Source of the DNA: Anodontia alba
Lineage: Eukaryota > Mollusca > Bivalvia > Lucinida > Lucinidae
Assembly (NCBI GenBank): GCA_964016985.1
Contig: OZ024826.1
Location: 58,294,235-58,358,234, forward strand
Length of the DNA: 64,000 nucleotides
Direction: 5' to 3'
In this document: positions 21,908 through 32,046 of the stretch, piece after piece
Numbering within the stretch: position 1 is the stretch's first letter
How the letters are laid out: the number at the start of each line of letters is the position of its first letter
Notes under the pieces: model-generated
What the model was told of the DNA's origin: nothing
The model's database searches: none
The model's input: only the letters and a program-made list of their open reading frames with translations
Position numbers and translations under genes: made by a program

Positions 21908-22108
21908 GCAGCGTCAGAAAACGAACATGTGCGCCCAGCGAAGATTCAGTTCAGCCTGCACCGTCGGGTAGTCCGATCAGAATCCCCACTTGGCGCATTT
22001 CGGATAGTCAAGGAGGCAAAGTTTCTTCATGCGGACAAAGAAGGCTCTGATCAGACGGCGCGGATAGTATACTCAGGCTGATTTAAGGCTTCATTGGGGA
22101 AACTTGTA
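21908..22108. mobile_element. Fam-J2 element, diverged
   Basis: GCGTCAGAAAACGAACATGT then GCGCCCAGCGAAGATTCAG is the left arm. The mirrored right arm (CTGATTTAAGGCTTCATTGG) is more degraded. Confidence 0.55.
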
Positions 22109-22221
22109 TGAGATATGGGCTATACAATAAGGTCTCTGTCAAATTATAGTATACAAACATGCCTTTTTACTAAAATTCAAACAGCCTACATCTAAAGGGA
22201 AAAAAGACACGGTTGGAGAAG

Positions 22222-22508
22222 AATGTTTGTTTGTGTTGAGGTTTTACGGCCCAGTCAACCCAATGGGGTCATGTCGAACGCAGTCAGGGCAGACTTAGTC
22301 CTCCAAACGGTTAACCAGTATTGTGCTCATTCTTTCGCCAAAAAACTGACAACTACCCTTCTTGAATCAGCAGAAGGGAAAGAATGATTGTAGAAAATAT
22401 TTCATGATCAAATCTCTACGAAAGAATGTTGACGACCCGGCGGAGGTCGAACCGCAACCTCCTGATCACTAGTCGGACGCGCATCCAACAGAGCCACCGA
22501 GGCCGGCT
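22222..22508 (-). mobile_element. tRNA-derived SINE, near full length, minus strand
   Basis: On the minus strand the 5' head has TGGCTCTGTTGGATGCG (A-box-like) and GGTTCGACCTC (B box). The body includes ATTCTTTCCCTTCTGCTGAT, ending in CCGTAAAACCTCAACACAAA. A 5'-truncated copy is at 44495-44690. Partial flank similarity (TGGAGAAGA / TGGAGATGA) may be a decayed duplication. Confidence 0.75.
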
Positions 22509-23040
22509 GGAGATGAGCGTATCTGAAACGATACATCTTTACAAATGATGCATTTGGATGCAAATGTGATCAAACTCAGATGAAAATTAAGAAAATAAAC
22601 AAGGTTTGAAGCTTTCAAACTTGTAAGCATCATTTTGAATATTTAATGAGACGCCGGATTTTTTCACATTCAGTGAGGTTTCATGGCATCATATAGCCCT
22701 AATTAAATATGCAAAACCTAAATAAATAATATTTGCAGCAATTTTCTATCTTCGTATTTGTGCATATACTTTTTTGTTGCATGTTTGAAAATATCACTAT
22801 TTTCTGTCTGAGAGAAGATTTTATTCATATTTGATTTGTTAAGAATCTCAATGAATATTCAAAAGGGTGGCATCCTTGGCAGTTGCTTTGAAACCTGTAA
22901 ACGCCCTTAATGTGTGTTAGTTTCTATCCGATTTTGATAAAATTTGCATGATTTGTCAAGATCTGTAATTTCAGATTCATTCTTTGCCAATATTGCGTTT
23001 TCGTTTAAAATAAAACGTTTTTTCCGCCTTTTAAAATGCA
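22509..23040. repeat. Diverged Fam-C-related copy
   Basis: TAATTAAATATGCAAAACCT, TGAATATTCAAAAGGGTGGC and TTGATAAAATTTGCATG follow the same order as the interior of Fam-C. Terminal repeats are not recognisable. Confidence 0.5.
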
Positions 23041-23339
23041 CTGTTACATTTCAGATCAGCCCAAGGTAACGCGATGCAAGTACCTTATTTACTCAAAGTA
23101 TTCGGACACGATACTTCTCCTAACATTTGAAATTGCACTTTTGGCTACCTAGAGATATATCTATATATCTAAAAATAGGTTCTAAATGCAAAGACCCTGT
23201 GGGGCAGTGGGGGATGGGGGTGGGGGAGTACTCTGCATTTTGTTTGCTACATAGGCTGGGCTCCAGCATCTAGTGTTTACCCCCAAAATACGGTATATCA
23301 GTCATACCCTAAAAATATCCGGTATATCAGCCATACCAA

Positions 23340-23412
23340 AATAAAATATCTATCAGAAATAATCATACTCAAAAAAAAAAAAAAAAAAATATTCCCCTTA
23401 TTTTTTATTTTA

Positions 23413-23443
<31 letters not shown>

Positions 23444-23460
23444 TTTTTTTTTTTTATAAA
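23340..23460. repeat. Low-complexity A-run and (TTA)n
   Basis: An A-run at 23370-23388 is followed by TTTTA and TTA repeats from 23401 to 23457. Confidence 0.9.
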
Positions 23461-23829
23461 AGTGTAGTTTTCATTTATTTTTCCTGTATTATGATTGTAT
23501 TAGTAATATACTGAAGTGCTTTGAAGTGTTTCCAACGGTAGCATCGTTTTTACTTTAATGGCATTGAACTGATGCACAGCAAAAATAGAGCTGTAAAAAC
23601 TAAATTAAAACAACTATCAGTTCAAAACAAGGTTCTAACCCCGATTCTTACAATACCTCCAAATCCAGCAAATGGTCAATACGCAAAACATACCCACTTT
23701 TTTCCCCTAAAACCCCCAAAAAGTAAAACTCAAAATTCTAAACCCTCCAAAAAACAGTCCTAGCCTATGTAGCAGGCAAAATTCAGAGTACCCCGCGTTC
23801 CCCTGGGTATGTTCCTTTAAGGGCAGTGA

Positions 23830-23925
23830 GCACAGTCACAAAACTGAAAACAACTGAAGTGTCAAGTTTTCTGGGCTGGACTAGCAGGTTTCAGCAAATT
23901 AGGCCTCATCAGGGACCAATTTTAA
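23830..23925. repeat. Fam-V repeat, short copy
   Basis: CACAAAACTGAAAACAACTG, GTCAAGTTTTCTGGGCTGGA and AGGCCTCATCAGGGACC align with 18837-19005. Confidence 0.55.
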
Positions 23926-24064
23926 CTTTCAAAAGTCTCGGAACGGACAATGACCGCAAAAGAACAGAAAATATAAACTGCACTATAGAGTAATTGATGG
24001 CTGAGTGGCAAATAGTGTATACCTTAATCAGACGTTGCGTTCTGTGGCGTTTGATCAAGATATA

Positions 24065-24688
24065 CAGTTGAACCTCAATGGCTCGCGCATCTTTTGGACC
24101 ATGGAATATGTTCGAGATATGGGCAGTTCGAGCCCCTGGGCATTACAAAAACATGCCTATCCAAATATATAGAAAATTTTACCTCCAAAAACTGAAAATT
24201 TTCAGATAAAAAACTCTGATATTTTTTCATATTTCTGCTCAAAACATAAATTATGGGTACTCGTTAGAACCGCCTTGGCGAGGCGGTTCTAACGAGTACC
24301 CACAATTTATGTTTTTAAGCAGAAATAAGAAAAATAATGTATACCCCTGTAAGCCCCAGTTTTACTATATAAAAGTGGGGTTTAAGGGGGTCGAAATTAT
24401 ATAGGCATGTTTTCGTGATGTGTTAATCATGCATCCAAGCACATAGCGATAATTAAGGGAAATCTTTTCCGTTTGCGACACAATAACTGTATGTTGAGTG
24501 TAATTAGAATCGCCTCGATGAGGCGATTCTAATAAGTACACACAACAGACAAAATAATGATAAAAAGAAAATTTCCTTAAATGTGTGTTTTCTTGAGCTA
24601 TCGGAAGAATTTCGTAGGGACTGAAAAACTAGTATAAATTAGCCATGGTAAACGAGCCATCGGTGTTCGAGCTATTGAGGTTCGAGTG
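24065..24688 (+). mobile_element. Fam-D Tigger-like MITE containing Fam-A copy 10
   Basis: TA at 24063-24064 and 24689-24690. It starts CAGTTGAACCTCAATGGCTC and ends ATTGAGGTTCGAGTG. Fam-A occupies 24141-24420. Right of that, the central alpha-like hairpin (TTAGAATCGCCTCGATGAGG) is intact. It is the only Fam-D copy here with both ends. Confidence 0.85.
24141..24420 (+). mobile_element. Fam-A MITE, copy 10, inside Fam-D
   Basis: CATTACAAAAACATGCCTAT to ATAGGCATGTTTTCGTGATG, 280 bp, with the alpha hairpin intact. Flanks GCCCCTGGG and TGTTAATCA are Fam-D sequence without clear duplication. Confidence 0.93.
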
Positions 24689-25246
24689 TACTCAGTTTGC
24701 TCAGAACTATCTATCATAAAGCTTAGAGTAACTACGGTAGATTCCTTTAAAGAACATTTTTCAATACCAACCCATTAAGATCTCTAAAACAACAGAACTT
24801 AAATGAAGATAACTTAATAATCTGAAGACGTCGGGTAATTGAAAATGGTAATTGAAATTAATTGTAATTAAAGATTCCGAAGTGGCTGGTTGTAATGGAT
24901 TATTGAGTACAGTTCTAATTGCAAGTAATTATAATTGGGATGATTATATGTGAAATGTATCTGCCAATTAAATTTGAACGGGGGCACAGCATTTTCTACA
25001 AGATTGCATGTGCACCTAGCGAATAAAGTAAAACAGGGAATAAAGTAAACATTTTTGTACATTGGTGGCTACGACAAAATGTTTTGCATTAAATAACGAC
25101 AAAAATGTGTAAACTTACTTCTTCTAAGTAAAGGGCCAGGCAAACAACGAACTCCTGAAAGGTGACGAAAGAAAAGCAAATAATAAATACGGCATGCTAT
25201 AGATACCAATGTTTGTTTTAGTTGGGAAACCCTCAAAACGGTAATT

Positions 25247-25315
25247 GGAAAACAGTGAAGACCCAGATCAGACGCCGCAGAGCGCGGCGTCTGATCAGGG
25301 TCTCCACTGTTTGCA
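25247..25315. repeat. Beta hairpin, solitary
   Basis: AACAGTGAAGACCCAGATCA, GACGCCGC and mirrored GCGGCGTCTGATCAGGGTCT, CCACTGTTTGC. Strong ~65-bp hairpin; no flanking element ends recognised. Confidence 0.85.
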
Positions 25316-25568
25316 TATAATACAGGAATTTTTATAAAAAAAAACCTTTAGTGATAAAATCTGACTAGACACCCTTCTATTTGAAAAAAGACCATCCAAA
25401 GAATTGTGGTAGAAGTGTGGAGTCAACGTAAATGGACTAAACTATTGTGAGTTTACTAAATATTCCGACATGGTTACTAGTTCGAAAGAATGAGGAATAG
25501 CCAATAATTACATACTTTTATTCCAACGCGCGGTTTCACTACTTCGGTAGATCATATATATACGACCG

Positions 25569-25967
25569 TGCGGCAACGCAAGATGCAAACCCTGCTAAAT
25601 GATAACCCCCACACAGATCGCGAAGTCAGCATCTGGGGCAACAATCAAGCTTGGGTGCAACACTAGTTGTAAGACGACCAATGTTGTCTACCTTATAACA
25701 CGCACCAAGTGTGGAAAACAATATGTTGGTGAAACCGGTGATCATGTGAACGGCCACCGAGATGATTGGAAACACAAGCGGTTCGAGAGGTCTCCTGTCG
25801 CAGAACAGTTCTGTTCACTAGAACATGATTTCCTCAACCACGCCACGCTTTGCTGCTTAGACCATAAGCCGAAGTGGACAGATCGAACAAGGAAAGCAAG
25901 AGGGAGCTATTGGATCCGACGTCTGAATATTCTACGGCCATATGGGATCAACATATGCGACCAGTAG
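25569..25967 (+). pseudogene. Penelope-like GIY-YIG endonuclease fragment
   Basis: The frame encodes CGNARCKPC, a stop, then ~122 residues with CKTTNVVYLI, GKQYVGETG, VNGHRDDW, SPVAEQF and RGSYWIRRLN, ending PYGINICD. VVYLI and KQYVGET correspond to the GIY and YIG strands, and HR to the catalytic arginine region, as in the C-terminal endonuclease of Penelope-like retroelements (family knowledge). A TAA falls where relatives continue after the cysteine motif. The residue before SYWI is Gly where relatives normally carry Glu. No reverse transcriptase is adjacent, so this is a dead fragment; an RT relic lies at 54044. Confidence 0.8.
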
Positions 25968-26040
25968 AGGGAATCATCGTTCCTAAGTCAGGGCATGCGA
26001 CAGCTTATGTGGAACGTTTTGTTCATATGATTTTACTTAA

Positions 26041-26246
26041 CCCTTGTCCTGCTGAATAAATTAGGATGCCCTGCCCACTTCTAATTTTCAGCCAATCAGG
26101 TTACTTGATCCAGGTTGTTAATACAAATTCAAATACTGAGTGGCAAACAGTGCAGATCCAGATCAGTTGGCTTCTGAAGAAGCCAACTGATCTGGACCTA
26201 CACTGTTTGCAAAGGCAGGACATATCCGGGTTCAGCAGGACAAGGG
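26041..26246. mobile_element. Fam-K1 TTAA-type MITE with beta hairpin, best copy
   Basis: TTAA at 26037-26040 and 26247-26250. Ends CCCTTGTCCTGCTGAA and TTCAGCAGGACAAGGG are perfect 16-bp inverted repeats. The beta hairpin (TGGCAAACAGTGCAGATCCA and complement) occupies 26142-26210, with loop stem AGTTGGCTTCTGAAGAAGCC. Length 206 bp. It looks like a piggyBac-type non-autonomous element. Confidence 0.93.
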
Positions 26247-26757
26247 TTAAGTTGGGCCCATTTGCCTTACGTATTGGTGAAAAACTCTCAGTTTGGTGTA
26301 TATCCTTTTCTGTGTAAGGTTTATGAGCATTATATACATTGCGTATATTAGCACAGTGGTGCTGATAGTAAAGATAAGCTTTATACGTTTTGCACATTGT
26401 GTTGATAGTGAAGATAAGCTTTATACTTCTTGCACGTTGTGTTTATGTGTATTGTTTGCATTTCACATATATCTAAACACAATCATTTATGAAGTCGCAG
26501 CGGGCCCAATAACATGGCCCGAAAAGGGCATAATCTTTTATTTGCAAATTTTACATTTTTATGTTATTTTTTTTTAAAATAGAAAACCTTTGAAGAAGGC
26601 GAAAGCCGAAAGGCCTCAGGTAAACAAATCATTTGCACTGTTAATGATTTACTCTCAACATATAGTTTAACGCCTATCATTTCAGCATCCTTTCTGGATC
26701 CAGTGCTACATTGTACCAAAAAGATTTTTGTTAGATGTTATATGCTCCTTCTCCCAA

Positions 26758-26852
<95 letters not shown>
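26758..26852. repeat. (TA)n(TG)n compound microsatellite
   Basis: About 24 TA units followed by about 23 GT units, then ACGTACGT. The frames across it encode only dipeptide repeats. Confidence 0.98.
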
Positions 26853-26855
<3 letters not shown>

Positions 26856-27375
26856 TACGTTTTCCTTCCTTTTAGAGTGGCTCAACCTTTTAAGGGTTTC
26901 AAGTACTAGGGAGGCAATTTCCTGTCTGCAAAAGCTGTAAATTGTTTTCGGATGTTCCGTCCACCTTAAAGGCAAATACGGTAATATAGCAGTTATGAAT
27001 AATACAGCAATAGTCTTAGATAACATTAGTGGCCTAGGCCATATATCAGTTACTGGCCAACTAAGAAGCTATTTAACGTTTCCGCGAGACATATACATTT
27101 GCTTCACTAATGAAAATACTTTACTTTGGGGCAATTTGTTCATCGGCTTCCATAAGTTAAGCTCAGCATTTTATTGTCTTAGAGACTTCCAGGAATCTTC
27201 ATGATTGTTTGTATTCAGACATTTACTGTTAGCTGCATTATGTAAGTTTTCATAAACACGTCGATAAATATGTCGACTTACTTGGTGGCAATACTTCAAC
27301 AGTAGTATGGCATAATAAACTCTGTCTCATAAAACAGGCACATCGTGCATGTGCAGCCTGGTCAGGGTATGTTAT

Positions 27376-27401
27376 GTTATTTATTTATTTATTTATTTAT
27401 T
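27376..27401. repeat. (TTTA)n microsatellite
   Basis: Six TTTA units. Confidence 0.9.
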
Positions 27402-27457
27402 GTTTTTGGACTGCATATTTTACCCATTCAGCCGTGTAAACCTAAACAAATTACTAT

Positions 27458-27525
27458 TCAAACAGTGTAGATCCAGATGAGACGGCTTGTCACGAGCCGT
27501 CTCACCAGAATCTACACTGTTTGCC
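27458..27525. repeat. Beta hairpin, solitary
   Basis: CAAACAGTGTAGATCCAGAT, GAGACGGCT and mirrored AGCCGTCTC, CAGAATCTACACTGTTTGCC. The loop stem (ACGGCT) differs from the GACGCC type, as in the 51431 copy. Confidence 0.85.
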
Positions 27526-27655
27526 ATTCAGTTTTTGATGTTATACTGAAACCCTTATTTGCATCAGTGGACATGTCCAAATTCCAGGAATGAAGGCTTC
27601 ACTTCAGAACCTCAGGGATATGATCGTATTTACATTCTACATGTTAATATAATGG

Positions 27656-27866
27656 ACCCAGCGCACGCCAAAACCTACAATAATCCCTCTGTGGCCAGCA
27701 AAGACACAGATCAGCCTGTGCATCCACCTTGTAGGGTTCTCGTTTATCCCTTTGTGGATAGCACGGAAGCTGTAGAAGGCACGTGCGACCAGTGAAGACT
27801 CTGATCAGACTGCACGGACACGCAGGCAGATCTGAGCCTTCGCAGATCGCACAAGTCATGTTGTAG
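27656..27866. repeat. Fam-J1/J2-like element, diverged
   Basis: CCAGCGCACGCCAAAACCTA on the left, AGATCAGCCTGTGCATCCAC, and CTGATCAGACTGCACGGACA on the right follow the Fam-J order. The right terminal arm is weak. Confidence 0.55.
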
Positions 27867-27974
27867 GCTTTGTTTGAGAGAATGCAATACGACACAGACA
27901 AAGTCTTGGACCCTATGAATTTCGCATCCATTTTGTTTTATTTTCATGAAATCGCATCGTGTCCTGAAAAAATC

Positions 27975-28195
27975 TAAATGAGCCGCGCCAAGCGAAAAAA
28001 TGTCTTCGAGCATGTGCAAAATGTGTGGATACATAGCATCTTGCGCATGCGCAAGGTCTCATTCGGGCCTTTGCTCTCCATTGATACATTCTATAGAATC
28101 CAACGATTTCCGGCAGCGGACAGTGAGGGCCCTGATCTGGGCCTTCGCTGTCTGCATATGCCCGAAGACACGTTCTTGCAAGGCGCGGTCTAAAT
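27975..28195. mobile_element. Fam-J3 element, minus orientation
   Basis: GAGCCGCGCCAAGCGAAAAA on the left and ATGCCCGAAGACACGTTCTT, GCGCGGTC on the right are terminal arms. TTGCGCATGCGCAAGGTCTC is an internal hairpin. Related copies are at 30797 and 47575. Overlapping open frames are not considered genes. Confidence 0.6.
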
Positions 28196-28960
28196 CATAA
28201 CAGACTTTTGATGCAAGACACCTTAATGAAAATCTGAACAGAGCAGACAGGGTCTCGTAAGCCATTAGAAATAAAGTGCCAATTAAGGCGGTTTGACAGC
28301 TTCTTAAAGTTCTTCAATAAATATCAAACAGCCTATTAACTAAGAGACAAGCGCTCATTGGAATTATTCTCTTGTATTGACACAATGAGTGAACACTTAT
28401 AAATGCTTCTTGACCACTCTGATCCAGCTACTAGGAATCAGCGGATACTCCATTTGTTATATTTAATGAAGATTCATTACTTTATATACATCAATATCAG
28501 ATTATTTTAGCGCTTGTCTAAATTGTTCCAAGCTTTGTTTGACACCCATATAAATCTGAGCAGTGTAATGACAAAACATGTCCTCAGGGAAATATAGACT
28601 GCGCGTGCTTAAACCAGACAGAGCTCATGTGCAGCTTGGTATGTGTGTAGTCTGTTCAGGACAATATGCGACCTGATCATCAGAAGGCAGTTCGCCTTTC
28701 TTTAAATTTACGATATCCCAAGTTACTGAAGGAAATACGTATGCTCTGTTCTACATGTACGCATGCGCAGTTGGCCTATGTCTGAGACAAAAACAAGGAT
28801 TGCTAAACAAAAATATGATTTATTCATTGGCGTAGCAGTAACGGATTTTTACGCACATCCAGGAACAATCTTGAATAATTGTCCCAAGTTTCGCTTCCAA
28901 AATAGGGGCTTCTTATAGGAAAGACTTTGCTTGCAGAGAGAGCAAATTATTTGGCAATTA
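28196..28960. other. No gene or clear repeat seen
   Basis: AT-rich sequence with a TACGCATGCGCAG block near 28758; otherwise nothing recognised. Confidence 0.4.
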
Positions 28961-29274
28961 TAGTCGACTCTCGTTATCGTGAAGTCCAAGGGACTATCTA
29001 AAACACTTCGAGATATCCGTATCTCGACATATTAGATTTGCAAAATTGAGAAAAAAATAAATCGAACAACCACATTTCACAAATGAATATGTAATTTCAC
29101 TCCTGAAGTTAATGATATATTAAAATATTATGGAAAAGGGGAGAAATTTCTCTTCTTTTCCACAGTCTTTAATTACCTGTTGTTTGATTTCCATGTAAAA
29201 ACAGGGAACAGATTTTCACTTCGAGATAAGGGCTTATTCGAGATAAGCGATGTCAAGATAACGAGAGTCAACTG
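28961..29274 (+). mobile_element. Fam-B Tigger-like MITE, diverged copy
   Basis: TA-TAGTCGACTCTCGTTATCG at the left and AGATAACGAGAGTCAACTG-TA at the right, with subterminal CTTCGAGATATCCGTATCTC. The central hairpin is partly deleted (AAGGGGAGAAATTTCTCTTC). Confidence 0.82.
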
Positions 29275-29392
29275 TATATGTAAACCAACAACTTTGTAAG
29301 TGCCGTCCCTAAGAATGTAACTAGGCATAAGTACACTTACGGTAAGAAAAAAATCCACATTTAAAATAAATTTACAGATACGGATTACTTAA

Positions 29393-29585
29393 ACTCTTTC
29401 GTCCCTGAGTTTCTGAGTTTACCTTTTCCATCTTTGAATGTGGTCAGAACCATTGTTCCATAAAGGGGTCTCAGTCAAACATCGAAACAGAATGAAAACG
29501 GTGTAGATCCTGATGAGCGTTATGACCCGTCTCAACAGGATCTAGACCGTTTGCAAAAATATTTGGGTTTGCAGGGTTAAAAGGG
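29393..29585. mobile_element. K-type TTAA element with beta hairpin
   Basis: TTAA at 29389-29392 and 29586-29589. The start ACTCTTTCGTCCCTGAG and end GCAGGGTTAAAAGGG are weakly inverted. The beta hairpin is at 29494-29556 (AAACGGTGTAGATCCTGATG ... CAACAGGATCTAGACCG). The second TTAA at 29577 makes the right boundary uncertain. Confidence 0.6.
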
Positions 29586-29592
29586 TTAAAAT

Positions 29593-30190
29593 GTGGAAAC
29601 TTTCTTACATACAGCTGTATCCATACTTACGAAAAATCTAAAGTGGCAAGACATGATTCCAGACACAGAAGTCCTGAAAAGGCCAATGGTGCAGAGTGTA
29701 CATACTCTGCTGAAATTGGCACATTTAAGACGGACAGGCCATGTTACCAGAATGCCTGATGAACATTTGCCAAAGAAAATCCTCTATGGAGAACTACAAG
29801 TGGGAAAACCCTCCCATGATGGTGAGAAGAAGCGATACAAGGACACCCTCAAAGTCTGCCTTAAAGGCTTCAATATACCAACACAGTCGTGGGAACAGAC
29901 TGCACAGGATCGAGCAAAGTAGCGAAGCCTCATAAGAAGGGGTGCTGTTGAATACGAAGCAAAAGGAACCAGCGAAGCCGAGCAGAAACGAGCTCAGCGG
30001 AAAGCCAGAGCTAAGGCATCACCAACAGAGCTTTCTTCCTCAGACCTCTCATGCTGTTTCTGCAACAGGCAGTTAAGAGCAAAGATTGGTTTCCAAGCCA
30101 TATTAGAACACACAAACAGTAGCACCACGCATTTGATGAGGATTGGTCATTGTTGGTAATGACAGACGAGCTTTCATCATCCATATTTCT
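29593..30190 (+). pseudogene. LINE-type retrotransposon ORF2 C-terminal fragment
   Basis: The frame encodes DMIPDTEVLKRP, VHTLLKLAHLRRTGHVTRMP, DEHLPKKILYGELQVGKP, KRYKDTLKVCLKGFNI and SWEQTAQDRAK, then a stop. Reading on in frame gives RSLIRRGAVEYEAKGTSEAE, QKRAQRKARAKAS and CCFCNRQLRAKIGF. This order (RRxGHVxRMPDExLPKxxLYGEL, then an Arg/Ala-rich stretch, then a CxxCxR...IG motif) is familiar from the C-terminus of animal non-LTR retrotransposon polyproteins. The stop TAG sits where relatives have Trp, and no reverse transcriptase domain precedes it. A dead fragment; clade not assigned. Confidence 0.75.
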
Positions 30191-30796
30191 CAAGCACTGG
30201 GTTGACTTAACTAAAGCATATTTGTCTGAGTCGGATCAGAGTCTACGCTGTTTGCCAATCATCGAGCACTAGCTAAATACAACAAAGTCTTAGAGTAATT
30301 AGCTCTTTTACAAGTATGGCAAGAGGTTAAGGGGACTGATACATTTCAAGGGAAACAACCATTTTAAAATTGTTTTGTTCCCTTCTGAAGAGGCGTCTGA
30401 TCTAAAAGGACAGAATTTGCTCCCACTGGGACTGGAAGCAAATAAATTACTTTTGGAGTAGACCCCTTTTCAAAAAGGTCTCGATGTGGAGGAATGTAAA
30501 CAGGAAGTCATCGTCGCTCTTGTAACAAAATGACAGACAATTTATCAAGTGTATTAAGTTGCCCCAATAGTACATCCAAACGTGTCGGCACCGCTGCTGT
30601 ACATTGTACGACTAACTTTCAGTCCATGTTACGTGATTCGACAGATGCAAGACTTGTTGGTAGCAGTTTTAATATCAGTTTGGTCGAAGCAGTCCCATTA
30701 ATTTTCGGATATGGACAGAAATTTAATCTGATCACAGGAACAGTTCAGCTGCAAACTGCAAACTAAAAAAAAAAAAAAAAAAAAAAGATATCAGTC

Positions 30797-31240
30797 GGGC
30801 CGCGCTATGCGTAAACGTGTCTTCGGGCATATGCTGACAACGAAGGTCCAGATCAGCCTACGCATCCGTGCAGTCTGATCAGGACTTTGCTGTCCGCGAG
30901 CAGAATCACTGGATACTATAGAACGTTTCAATGGAGAACAAATCGAGGGTTGAGCGCAAGACTATAGTAACTCAAACATATTTTTGAAACCCTTGTTTAG
31001 GGGCAACTTGGACCCCTTTGTAAACAATGCAAATTTAGGTGCCATTGCTCATACGAGCAATGGCACCTAAATTTTCATTGTTTACAGAAAGAAATGTTGT
31101 AATCTTCATAACGCCTTCATGGTGAGGAGATTAGGTTTGGGGAAAAACAACCATCTGACTTACGCTAGTCTTGCGCTCAACCCTCGAAATGCCCTCATGA
31201 GACTTTGCGCATGTGCAAGATGACGTGTATCAGCACATTT
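30797..31240. mobile_element. Fam-J3 element interrupted by Fam-O
   Basis: CCGCGCTATGCGTAAACGTG, TCTTCGGGCATATGC and CAGTCTGATCAGGAC on the left; ATGCCCTCATGAGACTTTGC resumes after Fam-O. The uninterrupted equivalent at 47830 reads GGAGAGCAAATGCCCGGATG, confirming the insertion point. Confidence 0.65.
30944..31186. mobile_element. Fam-O MITE with 4-bp AAAT duplication
   Basis: Starts CGAGGGTTGAGCGCAAGACT and ends with the complement, flanked by AAAT at 30940-30943 and 31187-31190. The central hairpin (31021-31088) pairs TTTAGGTGCCATTGCTC with its complement around CATAC. Length 243 bp; no coding capacity. Confidence 0.85.
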
Positions 31241-31569
31241 TGATCATTCTCAAAGGCATTATTTTCGCTTGACGGGGCCATGTGTATGTCGACAGCGGTT
31301 ATAATATCAGCTTGTGCATTTCCAAAGTCTTGTCCGGTTTGATAGAGGAATTCATGTCTACTTACTTGCTCGATGGACACTGCAAAATGTGCCGACGAGC
31401 CGTAAATATCCTGATGAGACTGTGTGTACGTACATACTGACATGGGTTCCCCTGTCAGCGTGTGTTATAGGCCGTTTTCTCAAGACTTGTGTCATTTTTG
31501 TTTTAAAGTGTTTTTTTTTTCTCAACGTATTGTCAGGAATGGACTTATTGATTGTACGAGTACAACTGA

Positions 31570-31782
31570 TCCGCAACGGGAGAAAACGTACCTTCTGATA
31601 TGTGCGCCCAACGAAGACTCAAATGAGCCTGTCTATCCGCTCAGTCTGTTCAGAATCTTTGTTGTCCACATGAAGAAACTATATATTCTTGGCTATCTAA
31701 ACAGCGCCTAGCAAAGATTTTGATCAGACTGCGCGAATGCTCAGGCTGATCTGAATCTTCACTTAGCGCACCTGTCCGAAAG
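31570..31782. mobile_element. Fam-J2 inverted-repeat element
   Basis: CCGCAACGGGAGAAAACGTA, CCTTCTGATATGTGCGCCCA on the left; CACTTAGCGCACCTGTCCGA, AAGTACGCCTG on the right. The left arm is well preserved. Confidence 0.65.
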
Positions 31783-32046
31783 TACGCCTGCTTAATACCG
31801 CACTCTTGATGCCGTTGATGTTTGTATCAGTCGCTTTCAAACAGTAAGCGGTTCTGTGTACCCGACATTGTACCTTTACAACCAAAGATTATACAGCTTT
31901 GAAATATTGTCCCTTGTCATATGCGGAATCAATTGAGATGTCACACTCACTTCTGATTTTACTATTTTAATATTTAAAAAAAAAGGAATTTGCCATCTCT
32001 CGGTACATTAACTCTTTTAAGAATATCCCCCAGTTTTGAAAAGTTT

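Larger units (their letters stand above)
24007..24704. repeat. Beta hairpin split by Fam-D
   Basis: GGCAAATAGTGTATACC, the loop region AATCAGACGTTGCGTTCTG and GATCAAGATATA lie left of 24065. The rest of the right arm, TACTCAGTTTGCTCAG, resumes after 24688. Fam-D therefore landed at a TA inside the beta hairpin's right arm. Confidence 0.7.

Noticed and set aside
26703..27026. Overlapping frames through Tyr-Ile and Cys-Val or Thr-His repeats
   Set aside because: They are translations of the (TA)n(TG)n tract on both strands.
30530..30766. Processed pseudogene with poly-A tail
   Set aside because: A 78-codon frame runs directly into a 22-base A-run, but no polyadenylation signal, 3' UTR, known protein or target duplication was found.
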